Positions 33,620 through 44,058 are shown, counted from the stretch's first letter. The stretch is DNA of 64,000 nucleotides from Streptomyces pluripotens (GCF_000802245.2 NZ_CP021080.1:6944001-7008000); one strand, 5' to 3'. Notes: a model not told the origin generated them from the letters alone. Made by a program: numbers and translations.

Positions 33620-33993
33620 GCGGGGCATAGTGGCCTGGAGGGCGTCGTTCCGCCAAGATCACGGGACGTGCCGGTTCAGCGACCGAACAAGATTGGGCCC
33701 AGCGTGGGCGGTTCCGGCTGCCCCCCAAGGAGCCGACACCGATGTGGATGAACTCCCCCTTGCGGATGCTGGTGTGGCGACCGGGACGGTTCAGCCAGCC
33801 GTCCGGGACCCCGGTGGGGGAGTGCTGGCCGCAGGCGATGTCTTGATGCCCGTCAGCCGACCGGCCGCCCGAGCTAGTGCCGCAGGATGGCGTGAACGTC
33901 CCGCCCGGGGTGCCGTCCCAGGCGATGGGCAGGCCTACACCCTGGTGGCCGAACCGTTCCTGACGGTCGTGGGCCGAGGTGTGACGACAGTTC
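33620..33993. other. Intergenic region upstream of the AIM24 gene
   Basis: About 370 bases between the end of the serine hydrolase gene and the start of the AIM24 gene, both leftward. It should hold the AIM24 promoter. On the plus strand it contains one short frame with a good ribosome binding site, listed next. Confidence 0.4.
33742..33846 (+). CDS. Possible 34-residue small protein
   Basis: AAGGAG at 33727-33732 precedes an ATG by nine bases and opens a 34-codon frame (starts MWMNSPLRMLVWRPGRF) ending in TGA. The spacing is ideal, but the frame is short and unsupported by any family, so chance is a serious alternative. Confidence 0.2.
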   Translation: MWMNSPLRMLVWRPGRFSQPSGTPVGECWPQAMS

Positions 33994-35298
<1,305 letters not shown>

Positions 35299-35391
35299 TC
35301 AGTCACATTTCGCCCAGGGAACCTAGAGGATTCAGGTCGCGTCTCCACAGCCGACACACAGTTAGTCAGTCGGCGATCACTCTATGGTGCA

Positions 35392-35438
35392 CCTTTGTAA
35401 AGGATTGTCATAGAAGCTGACGAAATGGATTATTCCAT
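35392..35438. promoter_or_regulatory. Two small palindromes in the serine hydrolase / M4 protease divergent region
   Basis: CCTTT-GT-AAAGG (35392-35403) and ATGGA-TTAT-TCCAT (35425-35438, arms 35425-35429 and 35434-35438) lie in a clearly AT-richer patch between the two divergent secreted-enzyme genes. They are plausible operator sites for either gene. Confidence 0.35.
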
Positions 35439-35566
35439 CTTTACGTGTGCATGACTGATCCGTCAGGGTGACGGTGGGGCCCGACCAGCCCCCATGGCGC
35501 GAACTGTGCCGTGCTGTAAGGCGGTTGGCGATACCCGGCCGCCTTCGAATGAAGGAACCCTGATCA

Positions 35567-37369
35567 GTGGGTAGACCGCACATACGTAGAGTCGCCGTCG
35601 CTGTTGCGGTGGCGACCGCTGCCACGGGACTGGCCGGTACGGCCTTCGCGGGTCCCTCCACGGGGGTGGAGCGGTCCGCCGCGTCCGCCAGGACGAGCGC
35701 GTCGGCGTCGGCGGCGGCGGTGGTGGCGGCGGCGCGCGCCGCCGCCTTCGCCCATGCCTCGGCGTCCGGCGTCTCCAAGGGGGACGAACTCCACGCCCAG
35801 GACGTGATGATCGACCCCGAGGGTGCCCGGCACGTCCGGTTCGTTCGGACGCACCACAACCTGCCGGTGCTCGGTGGCGACCTCGTCGTCCATCTCAATA
35901 ACAAGCTGGCCTACGCCGGCGTGACCCGCGCGGCCGGACACGCTGTCAAGCCGGACACCACTCGGGCCAGGCTGACTGCTCGTCAGGCCGCCTCGAAGGC
36001 CGCCCGCGCCGCCAAGGGCCATGCGGGCGGAGCTCGACTCGTCGTCGACGCCCGCGGCGGCGGCGCCGCCCTCGCTTACCAGGTGACCGTGACCAGCCGG
36101 GGCGCCTCACACACCGTCGTCGTCGATGCCGTCACCGGCAAGGTGCGCAGCGACATCCCCGACAGCGACGAGTTCCTGTCACCGAAGCTGGTCCGCACCC
36201 TGCGCAAGCGAGGTGAGACCATCAACCCCGCCACCGGCTCGGGCTCCGGCACCGCCAGGGCCAGCCTGGTGTTCGACCCGGGTGGCCACCGTGCTGCGCG
36301 CTACCCGGCGAACGCCAAGGGCACCGGCAAGAGCCTCTTCGTGGGCAAGGTCAGACTCACCACCACGCAGACCTCGCGCGGCCACTTCCAGCTCAGAGAC
36401 CGGACCCGGTACGGCACCGAGACGCGGGACGCCAAGGGTTCGTACACGGAGAGCTTCACCAAGGGCAAGAAGTTCACCAGCCGTACCGACGTGTGGGGCA
36501 ACGGCAAGACCTCCAGCCGCACCAGTGCCGCGGCCGACGCCCAGTACGGCGTCACCGAGACCCTGGACTTCTACAAGAAGACCTTCAAGCGCAAGGGCAT
36601 CGCCAACGACGGCAAGGCGGCCCATGCGATGGTCCACTGGGGCAAGAAGGTCGCCAACGCCTTCTGGGATCCGACCTGCAACTGCATGCTGTACGGCGAC
36701 GGCGACGGCAAGATGTTCAAGAAGCCGCTCGTCGTCCTCGACGTCACCGGCCACGAACTGACCCACGGCGTGGTGGATGCGACCGCCAAACTGGAGCCGA
36801 CGTACGTCGACTCGGACGGCAACCAGTACGGCGAGCCCGGCGCGCTGAACGAGTCGCTCGCCGACATCTTCGGTTCCAACGTCGAGTTCTTCGCCCACAA
36901 CAAGAAGGACACGCCGGACTTCCTGATCGGTGAGAAGTTGGGGTTGAAGCAGAAGTTCCTGCGTCGCCTGGACCATCCGTCGCTGGACAAACTCGAAGGC
37001 ACCATCGACTACTGGTCGCCGGAGACGTACTACACCGAGGTGCACGCGGGTTCCGGCGTCTCCTCGCACGCCTACTACCTCCTCGCCGAGGGCAGTGGCA
37101 AGAGGAAGATCGGCGGCGTCACCTACGACTCGCCGACCTACGACAACAGCAAGGTCAAGGGCATCGGCCGTACCAAGGCCACCGCCATCTTCTACCGTGC
37201 GCTCACCCGCTACATGGTCTCCACGACCGACTTCCACGGGGCGCGCGTAGCGACGCTGAAGGCGGCCAAGGACCTGTACGGTGCGAAGAGCACCGAGTAC
37301 AAGACGGTGGACCGGGCGTGGGCCGCGGTCAACGTCACCGCCGCCAACAGGCCGACCGCCCGTCGCTGA
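35567..37369 (+). CDS. Secreted M4 family neutral metalloprotease
   Basis: This 600-residue preproprotein has a signal peptide (VAVAVAVATAATGLAGTAFA), a prodomain with FTP/PepSY character (about 60-210, LPVLGGDLVVHLNNKLAYAG), and a thermolysin-type catalytic part. The zinc site is HELTH at 396-400 with the third ligand Glu429 in NESLAD, and the downstream catalytic His lies in GSGVSSHAYYLL. It is secreted and breaks down proteins for nutrition. The GTG at 35567 has GAAGGAA upstream. A strong terminator follows. Confidence 0.94.
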   Translation: MGRPHIRRVAVAVAVATAATGLAGTAFAGPSTGVERSAASARTSASASAAAVVAAARAAAFAHASASGVSKGDELHAQDVMIDPEGARHVRFVRTHHNLPVLGGDLVVHLNNKLAYAGVTRAAGHAVKPDTTRARLTARQAASKAARAAKGHAGGARLVVDARGGGAALAYQVTVTSRGASHTVVVDAVTGKVRSDIPDSDEFLSPKLVRTLRKRGETINPATGSGSGTARASLVFDPGGHRAARYPANAKGTGKSLFVGKVRLTTTQTSRGHFQLRDRTRYGTETRDAKGSYTESFTKGKKFTSRTDVWGNGKTSSRTSAAADAQYGVTETLDFYKKTFKRKGIANDGKAAHAMVHWGKKVANAFWDPTCNCMLYGDGDGKMFKKPLVVLDVTGHELTHGVVDATAKLEPTYVDSDGNQYGEPGALNESLADIFGSNVEFFAHNKKDTPDFLIGEKLGLKQKFLRRLDHPSLDKLEGTIDYWSPETYYTEVHAGSGVSSHAYYLLAEGSGKRKIGGVTYDSPTYDNSKVKGIGRTKATAIFYRALTRYMVSTTDFHGARVATLKAAKDLYGAKSTEYKTVDRAWAAVNVTAANRPTARR

Positions 37370-37394
37370 CGTACGACCCCACCACCCGCAGCAC

Positions 37395-37423
37395 CGGATG
37401 CCCCGCCTCGTGCGGGGCATCCG
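37395..37423. terminator. Bidirectional terminator between the M4 protease and LAL genes
   Basis: CGGATGCCCCGC pairs perfectly with GCGGGGCATCCG (12 bp, five-base loop). It sits between two converging genes, 25 bases after the M4 stop, and can serve both. Confidence 0.8.
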
Positions 37424-37490
37424 TATGTCCTGGGACCGCCGCGGGACCCGGCCGCCGTCCCGGTCACACCGGGGACAGCACACCGGCGGG

Positions 37491-40457
37491 TCACCCCGAA
37501 CCCATGGGATCCGGAGCGATCAGACCTTCTCGGTAGGCGATTGCCACGGCCTCCGTTCGGCTCGTGGCGTGCAGCTTGGCGAGAATGTTGGAGACGTGCA
37601 CGCTGGCTGTTTTGCCGCTGATGAAGAGTTCCTCTCCGATCTGCCGGTTGGTGCGCCCACGCGCCAGGAGCCGCAGCACGTCCCGTTCGCGTGCGGTGAG
37701 CGGGGCGGAGCGGTCCGTGCCTGACGGCACGGCGGTCAGACGGCCGCGGCGGATGAGCACGTCGACCCGGTCCAGCAGCGGTGCCGCGCCCAGCCCGGCC
37801 GCCGTCTCACGGGCCAGGAGTGCCTGTTCCGCGGCCTCCGCGCGGCGTTCTACGGCGATCAGTGCCTGCGCGTACCGCAGTCGGCACCGTGCCTGCTCGT
37901 ACCCGTCGCCGTACCAGTACGCGGCCACCGCCTTCTCCCAGGCCGCCGGGTCTGCTCCGGACACGACGTCAGTCCACTCCGCCTCGGCGCGGGCCAGCCA
38001 TGCCTGCCCTTCCGGGCCCGGCGCGTGGCCCGCGCCGTCCTGCCCTGCCGTGGCCCGGGCCAACTCCACCAGTTCGGTCGCGGTGCCCGCCCAGCGGGCG
38101 AGGTCCGCTCCGGCGTCGGTGCGGCGCAGCTCCACGGCACGGTCGGCGACGGCTCCCAGACAGAGTGCGGCGAGCCGGATCGCGATCCCCGGCCGGCGGG
38201 TCGTGCCGTCGCCCAGCTCCGCGATCACCGTCCGCATCCGCTGGATGGCCCCTTCGGGGTCGCTCTCCTGGGCGGCGGCGTCGGTGAGGACGACCCCGGC
38301 CACGAGCCTGCCCATCCAGTCGAAGGGGCCCGTCAGCAGGGCGCGGGCCCGCGCGAGGACGGACTGCTCACCACGAGCCAGCGCCACGTACAGGGCGGGG
38401 CTCGTCGCGAAGCTGCCGCCCACCGGGGGCAGCGCGGCCGCAGCCTTGGCAGCGGTGCGCACGCAGTCGTCCCAGTGCCCCAGGGTGTACATCACGAGGA
38501 GCTGGAGATAGCGCATCTCCAGCGGGTACGGCGAGGACAGCAGCCCGGAGCACCGGGCCCGGTCGAGGCCGTCGGCCAGCAGTGCCGGGCACTCCTGGAG
38601 GTTCCCGGACTCGAAGGCCGCGACGGCCAGGCTGAACAGCGCGCGCAACTCCACCGGAGCGTTCCCGGCGGCGCGGGCCAGCTCCCGCGCCTGACCCAGC
38701 CTCTCCCTGCCCTCCGCGGTCTTCCTGCCACCGCCTTCGACGTTGGCCAGGGAGATCAGCAGATCGGCCCGGGCCGCGGTCACGCCCAACTCCTCGGCGA
38801 CCCGCAGCGCCTGGCGTGCGACGCGCAACGCCGTTTCGTCCTCGCCAACCTGACGGGCCACCGCGACATGTGTGGCCGCCGCCCATACCCAGGTCTGCGA
38901 GGGCGGATCGGCGGGGATCATCGCCAGGGCCTCGCTGCTGTAGCGGTAGGCCGCCGTCAGACTGTCCACGGTCAGCAGGTTGCCGGCCAGCGTGTACCGC
39001 ACCCGGGCGGCCAGTTCGGAGTCGGCGTCCTGGTCGACGTCGGCGAGCGCCGCGCGGGTGAGGGTGACGGCGCGGTGCGCGTCACCGGCGTGCGCAGCCG
39101 CCGCCGAGGCGCGCAGGGTCAGCGTCACCCGGTCCAAGCCGCCGACGGCAGGGCGTGCGGGCGACGGCACCGACGACCACAAGTCCAGGGCGGTCTCCAG
39201 ATGTTGCAGTTCCTCGGCGGGCGCGCCCAACCGCCGCGCGTGGTCGGCGGCCTCCAGTCGGGCGGCCAGCGCTTCGGGCAGGTTGTGGCTCTCGCGGTGG
39301 TGGTGGGCGCGCTCGGCGGCGGTCTCCGGGGCCCTGCCGCAGGCCGCGAGCAGCCGGGCGTACGCGCCGTGCAGCCGGGACCGCTCGCCGGGCAGCAGGT
39401 CGGCGTAGACCGCCTCGCGCGTCAGGGCGTGGCGGAAGGCGTAGGCGCCATCGTCCCCCGGGACGAGGAGTTGCCGTCCAACGGCCTCGCGTAGCGCCGT
39501 CTCCAGCTCGTCGTCGGGTAGCCCCGCCGCGTCAAGCAGCAGAGCGTGCTCCACCCGCCGCCCGGCTACGGCCGCGGTCCGCAGCACCAGCTGTGCGGTC
39601 TCGGACAACTGCTCGACCCGGATGAGAAGCAGGTCGGCGAGTCCGCTGGGCATTCCGGTTGTTGTGGTACCCGCTGCCGCGAGCAGTTCTTCGGCGTAGA
39701 ACGCATTGCCTTCGGCACGGTCCACGATGCCCCGTACGACGGACTCGGGCAGTGGTCCGTCCCCGAGCGCCCGGACCAGTCGCGCGAGCTCCGGATCGGG
39801 CAGTGGGCGCAGTTCCAGGCGTTCCACGGCCGGCAGCCGGACCAGTTCGGCGAGCAGCGGGCGCAGGGGATGGCGGCGATGGAGATCGTCGGCCCGGTAG
39901 GAAACGAGTACGGTCAGACGACGGTCCTTCACACCGCCACCCGTCCGGTGCAGCACACCCCGACTGAGCAGGAAACGCAGGAGGTCCCGGGAGGACTGGT
40001 CGGCCCAGTGCAAGTCCTCCAGAACGAGCAGCAGCGGCGCCGTGGCGGCGAGGTCGGCCAGCAGTCCGGCAACGTCCTCGAAGAGTCGGAGCCGCCCGTC
40101 GGCGTCCCGCTCTGCGTCCGTTCCCGCGCCGAGCAGCCGGTTCACCACCGGATGTGCCCTCAGTGCTGCCTCGAAGCGCTCGTCGGCGGCGAGCGTGCCG
40201 AGGACCTCGGTGAAGGGCAGGTAGGGCAGGCCGACGTCTCCCAGGTCCACGCAGTGTCCGGTGAGCACGGTCGTGCCCGCCCGCGCCGCACGGCCCGCGA
40301 CCTCATCCAGCAACCGCGTCTTGCCGACCCCCGCGTCCCCGGCCACCAACACCGCTCGTGCCTCACCGTCCCGGGCATGCTCCAGCACGCCGGTGAGGCG
40401 GGCCAGTTCTTCGTCCCGGCCGATCAACGGGGGCGTGGTGAAAGCGATCTGTGACAC
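37491..40457 (-). CDS. Large ATP-binding LuxR (LAL) transcriptional regulator
   Basis: This 988-residue regulator has an N-terminal AAA/NTPase domain (Walker A GDAGVGKT, residues 40-47; LLLVLEDLHWADQSSRDLL near 146), a long helical middle part with TPR-like repeats, and a C-terminal LuxR helix-turn-helix (PLTARERDVLRLLARGRTN, then TASVHVSNILAKLHATSRTE). LAL proteins are positive regulators that often act in antibiotic or sugar metabolism clusters; the target here is unclear. The GTG at 40457 is the start. It is divergent from the universal stress gene. Confidence 0.92.
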   Translation of the reverse strand: MSQIAFTTPPLIGRDEELARLTGVLEHARDGEARAVLVAGDAGVGKTRLLDEVAGRAARAGTTVLTGHCVDLGDVGLPYLPFTEVLGTLAADERFEAALRAHPVVNRLLGAGTDAERDADGRLRLFEDVAGLLADLAATAPLLLVLEDLHWADQSSRDLLRFLLSRGVLHRTGGGVKDRRLTVLVSYRADDLHRRHPLRPLLAELVRLPAVERLELRPLPDPELARLVRALGDGPLPESVVRGIVDRAEGNAFYAEELLAAAGTTTTGMPSGLADLLLIRVEQLSETAQLVLRTAAVAGRRVEHALLLDAAGLPDDELETALREAVGRQLLVPGDDGAYAFRHALTREAVYADLLPGERSRLHGAYARLLAACGRAPETAAERAHHHRESHNLPEALAARLEAADHARRLGAPAEELQHLETALDLWSSVPSPARPAVGGLDRVTLTLRASAAAAHAGDAHRAVTLTRAALADVDQDADSELAARVRYTLAGNLLTVDSLTAAYRYSSEALAMIPADPPSQTWVWAAATHVAVARQVGEDETALRVARQALRVAEELGVTAARADLLISLANVEGGGRKTAEGRERLGQARELARAAGNAPVELRALFSLAVAAFESGNLQECPALLADGLDRARCSGLLSSPYPLEMRYLQLLVMYTLGHWDDCVRTAAKAAAALPPVGGSFATSPALYVALARGEQSVLARARALLTGPFDWMGRLVAGVVLTDAAAQESDPEGAIQRMRTVIAELGDGTTRRPGIAIRLAALCLGAVADRAVELRRTDAGADLARWAGTATELVELARATAGQDGAGHAPGPEGQAWLARAEAEWTDVVSGADPAAWEKAVAAYWYGDGYEQARCRLRYAQALIAVERRAEAAEQALLARETAAGLGAAPLLDRVDVLIRRGRLTAVPSGTDRSAPLTARERDVLRLLARGRTNRQIGEELFISGKTASVHVSNILAKLHATSRTEAVAIAYREGLIAPDPMGSG

Positions 40458-40888
40458 GGCCCCATCCTGACACGACTGACCGACAGTGCTCCCCTGACCT
40501 GTGCGTCCTCCCCATCAGCCCCTCACCGCAATCGTCTGCGCCCGGTTCGCCGGTACCCGTCCGGCCGTTCCCGGTGCGGGGTGGTCGCAGGGACGCCGGG
40601 GCCCATGCCGTCGACGGTGCTCACAGGGTGCCCTTTGCCCACTCGGTTTCCTGCGCCGGTGTTCCGGTGGTCAGGGGGAGCAGTTCACTGACCAGGGCTC
40701 GGCAGCGGCTGGGACGGACCTGATGCGGGAATCGGTTCTGGGCCGTGGCCCGGCCACCGGGCGGGGAAGAGGCTCTCTTGCCCGCCCATCGTAGGGGCGA
40801 TCGCCCGGGTTCGCTCCGGGGACCGCTGGTGCCCGATAGTGGGCACCAGCACCAAGAAGAGCGCGTCTACGACTGAGGAGACACACGC
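40458..40888. other. Divergent intergenic region with several palindromes
   Basis: About 430 bases between the LAL regulator and the universal stress gene. No supported gene. The right-hand 130 bases contain three palindromic elements, described in the next entry. Confidence 0.5.
40759..40850. promoter_or_regulatory. Palindrome cluster upstream of the universal stress gene
   Basis: From left to right: a hairpin with GGGCGGG/CCCGCCC and AAGAG/CTCTT arms and a three-base loop (40759-40787, one mismatch); the exact palindrome GGGCGATCGCCC (40795-40806); and GCTGGTGCCC-GATAGT-GGGCACCAGC (40825-40850, ten perfect pairs). The last lies 38 bases before the start and is the best operator candidate, perhaps for a DevR/OsdR-type regulator, since these often control such genes. 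Confidence 0.45.
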
Positions 40889-41755
40889 ATGACACGCCCG
40901 ATCACGGCAGGGGTTGACGGTACGGAGGAGAGCCTGGCCGCGCTGGAGTGGGCGGGACGGGAGGCCGTGCGGCGGACGCTTCCCCTGCGTGTGGTGCACG
41001 CGTGGCGCTACGCCGAGGCGCTCGCCGGGGCTGACCGGGAAACCCAGCACCGATGGGCGACGGACGGTGTGGCGGAGGCCGTGCGCAAGCTCTCGGAACG
41101 GCATCCGGAGCTGGCGGTCACCTTCGACGTGGTCGAGGGCGGCGCCGGGGAGGTGTTGGCTGGCGCCGCGGCCTCGGCCGAGATGTTGGTGCTGGGCTCA
41201 CGCGGCCACGGTCCCGTCGTCGGATTCCTGCTGGGCTCGGTCGGCCAACAGGTGATCACGGACACGACGCGGCCCGTGGTCCTGGTGCGGGCAGGCGACC
41301 GACCGGCTGCGGAAGCGGCGGGCCGGGACGTCGTAGTCGGTCAGCACGGCGCTCCCGAGGACAGTGCGGCGGCGCTGCGGTTCGCCTTCGAGACCGCGGC
41401 TGCCCGCGGCGCTGCCGTCCGGGCCGTCCGGGCGTGGACGCTGCCGCCGGTCTTCGCCTACAGCCCCGGTTCGCTCGCGCTCCTCGACGAGGCGGGCGGC
41501 CTGGAGCCTTACGAGAAGAGGGCGCTGGCCGAGGCACTGCAGCCGTGGCGGGAACGGTTCCCGGGCGTGCCCGTGGCGGAGCACGTCGAGATGGGCAGCG
41601 CGGGACAGGTGCTGCTGTCGGAGTCCGCGGGGGCCCAGCTGGTGGTCGTCGGGCGCCGGGCGCACCGTGGAGCCGTCGGCGGCCGGATCGGTTCGGTTGC
41701 GCACGGCGTGCTGCACCACGCTGACTGCCCGGTGGCCGTGGTCCCGCACGAGTGA
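40889..41755 (+). CDS. Tandem universal stress protein
   Basis: This 288-residue protein is two UspA domains in tandem. The ATP-binding glycine motif is seen in the first (GSRGHGPVVGFLLGSVGQQV, near residue 103) and the second (GRRAHRGAVGGRIGSVAHGV). Such proteins are induced under oxygen limitation or other stress and bind ATP. GAGGAG is placed nine bases before the ATG. It is probably monocistronic and lies behind the palindrome cluster. Confidence 0.93.
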   Translation: MTRPITAGVDGTEESLAALEWAGREAVRRTLPLRVVHAWRYAEALAGADRETQHRWATDGVAEAVRKLSERHPELAVTFDVVEGGAGEVLAGAAASAEMLVLGSRGHGPVVGFLLGSVGQQVITDTTRPVVLVRAGDRPAAEAAGRDVVVGQHGAPEDSAAALRFAFETAAARGAAVRAVRAWTLPPVFAYSPGSLALLDEAGGLEPYEKRALAEALQPWRERFPGVPVAEHVEMGSAGQVLLSESAGAQLVVVGRRAHRGAVGGRIGSVAHGVLHHADCPVAVVPHE

Positions 41756-41830
41756 CCCGGGGCGGCCGGGCCCCTGTGGACCGGGACCGTGCGTGGCTGC
41801 GCCCCCGTGCGGGCCCGCGGTGTCGTTCTG

Positions 41831-42577
41831 TTAAGCGGTGCGCTCCAGGGCCTGTTCGGCGGCGGCGCGCACCGGGCCCCGGTGGACCGGCCCGTGGCCG
41901 GGCAACAGTATGTCGCCGTCGAGCCCGCCGATCAGTCCCAGGGAGGTGAGGGCCTGTGCGCGCTCGTGGTGGAAGAAGTCGAGCAGCAACTGGGGGCCCT
42001 GGACCCGCGTGGTGGCATGCCCGGTGACCAGGGCGTCGCCGGAGATCACGATGCCCGCCTCGGGCAGGTGGTACGCGCAGTGGCCGTCGGTGTGACCGGG
42101 GGTGTGGACGGGAACCGGCCTGCCCGGCAGGTCGAGTGGGCCTTCGACCGGGAAGGGTTCGGGCGCGGTGACGGGATGGTTCTCCGTCCCGCCGACCCGT
42201 ATCACGTGCATCGCCCAGGGCAGTACACCGGGACGCCAGGCGTTGCGTACCACGTCGCCGATGGTGGCCTGCTGCAGGAACTCTCGGCGGGCGTGGGGGA
42301 CCTCGGCCGGGTGGAGGTGCACGGGGGTGCCGTGGGTGGCGCGCAGGTACTCGGCCGAGCCCAGGTGGTCGTTGTGAGCGTGCGTGATCAGCACAGCTGT
42401 CACTGCCGCGGGCGAACTGTCCACGGCTGCAAGGGATTCCAGCAGCCCCTGCCGGTCCCCGGGGTATCCGGTGTCCACCAGCGTGACGGCGTCACCGTCT
42501 TTGAGGATCACCCAGTTGGTGTGGTGGCCGTGCACCACATGGACGTCGTCGGCGACTTGGCGTACTTCTGCCTGCAT
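41831..42577 (-). CDS. MBL-fold metallo-hydrolase
   Basis: This 248-residue protein carries the metallo-beta-lactamase metal motif THAHNDH (HxHxDH), then HTPGHTDGH and GDALVTGH and LLPGHGPVH. It is a hydrolase of the general MBL group (glyoxalase II/lactonase-like); the substrate is unknown. The ATG at 42577 is preceded by GGGGAG. It is convergent with the universal stress gene. Confidence 0.9.
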   Translation of the reverse strand: MQAEVRQVADDVHVVHGHHTNWVILKDGDAVTLVDTGYPGDRQGLLESLAAVDSSPAAVTAVLITHAHNDHLGSAEYLRATHGTPVHLHPAEVPHARREFLQQATIGDVVRNAWRPGVLPWAMHVIRVGGTENHPVTAPEPFPVEGPLDLPGRPVPVHTPGHTDGHCAYHLPEAGIVISGDALVTGHATTRVQGPQLLLDFFHHERAQALTSLGLIGGLDGDILLPGHGPVHRGPVRAAAEQALERTA

Positions 42578-42661
42578 GATCTCCCCGAACCCCGAGCAGT
42601 AGCCGTCGGGGACAGCCAACCAGATGCGTCGACCCCCGGGGCGGGCGGGGCGGCGGATGCG

Positions 42662-43291
42662 TCACCGCACACCGCGTGGCCGGAACTGGATGCTGATGCG
42701 GGGTCCCGTGGCCCGGCTGGTCTTGGGCACACAGTGCTCCCAGGTGCGTTGGCAGGAGCCGCCCATCACGATGAGGTCGCCGTGTCCGAGCGGTCGCCGC
42801 ACGGTGGTGCCGCCCCCGTCGGCAGGGCGCAGCAGTAGGTCGCGCGGTGCGCCTACGGAGAGGATCGCGACCATCGTGTTCTCGCGCGCACCGCGACCGA
42901 TTCGGTCCCCGTGCCAGGCCACGCTGTCCCGGCCGTCCCGGTAGCAGCACAGTCCGGCGGTCGTGAAGGGTTCGCCCAGTTCTCCGGCGTAGTGCCGGGA
43001 CAGTGCAGTGCGGGCTTCGGCGAGGACTGGGTGGGGCAGCGGGGCGTGTACCCCGTAGAAGGCGAGCAGACGGGGAACCGCCACCACGTGGTCGTACATC
43101 TTCCGCTGCTCCGCTCGCCATGGGACGTCCGAGGCCAGTCTCTCGAAGAGGATGTCCGCCCCGCTCAGCCAGCCTGGCAGCACGTCGATCCAGGCACCGG
43201 AGCCCAGCTCGGTCCGGCCCAGTCCGCCGAGCGGGCCGAGCCGCACCTCGTCGGTCTGGTCGAAGAGGGAGCCCTGTAGGTGCGTGGACAT
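42662..43291 (-). CDS. AlkB-type 2-oxoglutarate/Fe(II) dioxygenase
   Basis: This 209-residue protein is an AlkB homologue that removes alkyl groups from bases by oxidation. The iron site is WHGDRIG (HxD) plus the His in WEHCVPK, and 2-oxoglutarate is held by the arginines of RISIQFRPRG. GLCCYRDGRDSVAWHGD is typical. It starts at the ATG at 43291, 22 bases from a LexA-like box, and is divergent from the TetR gene. Confidence 0.9.
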   Translation of the reverse strand: MSTHLQGSLFDQTDEVRLGPLGGLGRTELGSGAWIDVLPGWLSGADILFERLASDVPWRAEQRKMYDHVVAVPRLLAFYGVHAPLPHPVLAEARTALSRHYAGELGEPFTTAGLCCYRDGRDSVAWHGDRIGRGARENTMVAILSVGAPRDLLLRPADGGGTTVRRPLGHGDLIVMGGSCQRTWEHCVPKTSRATGPRISIQFRPRGVR

Positions 43292-43311
43292 GGGTCCAGA
43301 CTACGCCTTAA

Positions 43312-43327
43312 TCGAATGTACGTTCCC
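43312..43327 (-). promoter_or_regulatory. LexA-box-like site before alkB
   Basis: TCGAAT-GTAC-GTTCCC resembles the actinobacterial SOS box TCGAAC-N4-GTTCGA, with three mismatches in twelve half-site positions. It lies 20-37 bases upstream of alkB, next to CCTTAA, whose complement TTAAGG could serve as the -10. Confidence 0.35.
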
Positions 43328-43384
43328 TTATGTTCGTTGCGTGCGCCAGCCCTCGTCCGTCCCCTCGGATCTGCGGGGGCCTTT

Positions 43385-43418
43385 CGATACACCGATGTAT
43401 CGGATACATTCATGTATC
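43385..43418 (+). promoter_or_regulatory. Tandem palindromic operators before the tetR gene
   Basis: CGATACA-CCGA-TGTATCG (43385-43402, perfect) and GATACA-TTCA-TGTATC (43403-43418, perfect) share the half site GATACA and a four-base centre; centres are 17 bp apart. They lie 20-53 bases upstream of the TetR start. Autoregulation by the TetR protein is the simplest reading; the divergent alkB could be affected too. Confidence 0.65.
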
Positions 43419-43437
43419 GATTGAGAGGGTGGTGGGC

Positions 43438-44058
43438 GTGGAAGAGCGACCCAGACGCATCACCCGGCGCCGGAGCCGCACCCGGGCCAGGCTGCTTGAC
43501 GCCGCGTTCGCGGTCTTCGCCGCCAAGGGCTTCGGGCGGGTGTCCATCGAGGAGATCTGTGACGCCGCCGGGTTCAGCCGGGGCGCCTTCTACTCGAACT
43601 TCGCCACCCTGGACGAACTGTTCTTCGCGCTCTACCGGCAGCGCGCTGATCTCATCGCTTCCCAGGTCGCCGACGCGCTCGGCCGGGACGGCACGGAACT
43701 GGACGTGTCCGCGTCCGTGGACCGGGTCACCGAGGTGCTGCTGCTCGACGTGGACTGGCTGCTGGTGAAGACCGACTTCCTGGTGCATGCCGCGCGCGAC
43801 CCGGCCGTCGCCCGGTCCCTCCTCGACCACCGCGCTCTGCTCCGGCAGGCCATTGCCGACCGGCTCTTCCGGGCTCGGGGCGCCCACGCGCTCCCCGCCG
43901 TACTCGGTGACGTCCACGGCGCCGCGCACGCGGTGGTCGCCGCCTACGACGGGGTCACCACACAGCTGTTGCTGGACAAGGACGTCGAGGCCGCCCGGGC
44001 CTGGCTCAGGCAGCTGCTGACGGCGCTGCTCACGGACGGCAGCCGGACCCCCTCGTGA
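43438..44058 (+). CDS. TetR family regulator
   Basis: This 206-residue regulator has a DNA-binding domain with RTRARLLDAAFAVFAAKGFG followed by SIEEICDAAGFSRGAFYSNF, and a helical ligand domain. GAGAGGG lies before the GTG at 43438. Two operators stand in front of it, and a FAD-binding dehydrogenase follows on the same strand 130 bases later, which is its probable co-regulated gene. Confidence 0.9.
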   Translation: MEERPRRITRRRSRTRARLLDAAFAVFAAKGFGRVSIEEICDAAGFSRGAFYSNFATLDELFFALYRQRADLIASQVADALGRDGTELDVSASVDRVTEVLLLDVDWLLVKTDFLVHAARDPAVARSLLDHRALLRQAIADRLFRARGAHALPAVLGDVHGAAHAVVAAYDGVTTQLLLDKDVEAARAWLRQLLTALLTDGSRTPS

